The translations under genes and the position numbers were made by a program. Source: Actinomycetota bacterium (lineage in GTDB: Bacteria > Actinomycetota > Acidimicrobiia > IMCC26256 > BP-133). From it: a stretch of DNA of 5,701 nucleotides. Shown one piece after another: positions 5,406 through 5,701 of this stretch (its first letter is position 1; each line of letters starts with the position of its first letter). The notes under the pieces are model-generated. The model saw nothing but the letters and a program-made list of their open reading frames with translations. It had not been told where the DNA came from and ran no database searches. The stretch covers positions 1-5,701 of the forward strand of contig JAUZEX010000598.1 in NCBI GenBank assembly GCA_030838815.1, written 5' to 3'.

Positions 5406-5701
5406 CTACTCCGAGGGAAGTTTCACGTCGAGGTCCACCTCCACCTCGTCCTTCACCTTCAGGGCGCCCATCATGGCGCTGAAGGGCTTGACGCCGAAGC
5501 TGGACTGGACGATCGGGACCTTGCCCCTGAGATGGGCGGTGCCCCCGTCGGGCTCCACCGTCAGGTCGAGCGTCACCTGCCGGCTCTGCCCGGCGATCGA
5601 CAGCTCGCCGGTGACGGACACATTGTTCTCGTCTCGGGCCTTCACCGACGTCGACTTGAACGTGATGCTGTTGTTCCCCAACAGCCCGGCAATGTTCTTC
5701 T
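5406..5701 (-). CDS. YceI family protein (C-terminal part, N-terminus beyond window edge)
   Basis: The minus-strand frame runs from the right edge to a TAG stop at 5406-5408 and gives 97 visible C-terminal residues. The order of motifs is that of the YceI lipocalin-like beta-barrel: SITFKSTSV, then VTGELSIAGQSRQVTLDL (the family's VTG-L-I-G-T-VTLD pattern), then SSFGVKPFSAMMGALKVKDE, then a final VEVDLDVKL strand. The visible part is about half of a typical domain of some 170-190 residues; any signal peptide lies outside the window. A TTG at 5679-5681 is in frame but lies inside the domain, so it is not the start. YceI proteins bind polyisoprenoid or other amphipathic lipids, are usually exported, and are sometimes stress-induced. 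It is convergent with the small membrane-protein gene. Confidence 0.88.
   Translation of the reverse strand, partial: KNIAGLLGNNSITFKSTSVKARDENNVSVTGELSIAGQSRQVTLDLTVEPDGGTAHLRGKVPIVQSSFGVKPFSAMMGALKVKDEVEVDLDVKLPSE

Overview
The window looks like chromosomal DNA from a very GC-rich bacterium, most probably an actinomycete-type organism (Actinomycetota). The reasons are the GC-rich third codon positions, frequent GTG starts, an MptB-type polyprenol-phosphomannose mannosyltransferase, and several start codons preceded at 5-7 nt by a TANNNT hexamer with no Shine-Dalgarno sequence, the pattern of leaderless transcripts common in that phylum. I cannot place it below phylum from this sequence.

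Layout. (1) Positions 1-1303, minus strand: an MptB-like membrane alpha-1,6-mannosyltransferase whose C-terminus runs off the left edge. (2) 1304-1464: a 161-bp divergent intergenic region with two probable leaderless promoters and an 8-bp inverted repeat. (3) 1465-2943, plus strand: a second GT-C membrane glycosyltransferase, of the GT39/ArnT-like type. (4) 2954-4107, plus strand: a HipA-like protein kinase followed by a DUF3037 protein that overlaps it by 4 nt. (5) 4174-5148, minus strand: a zinc-free NADPH:quinone oxidoreductase-type MDR enzyme, convergent with the DUF3037 gene. (6) 5199-5318, plus strand: a 39-residue predicted single-span membrane peptide. (7) 5406-5701, minus strand: the C-terminal part of a YceI-family protein that runs off the right edge.

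How the genes fit together. The two GT-C enzymes are head to head and both probably use polyprenyl-phosphate sugars to build envelope glycans or glycoproteins on the outer face of the membrane. The HipA-like kinase and DUF3037 protein form a translationally coupled two-gene unit. It resembles a toxin-antitoxin or kinase-regulator module, but no HipB-type helix-turn-helix partner is present. This unit is the most interesting and least understood part of the window. The oxidoreductase, membrane peptide and YceI genes look like ordinary housekeeping or stress genes. No tRNA, rRNA, CRISPR array, insertion sequence, integrase or other sign of a mobile element was seen, and no stretch over about 160 bp lacks a gene.
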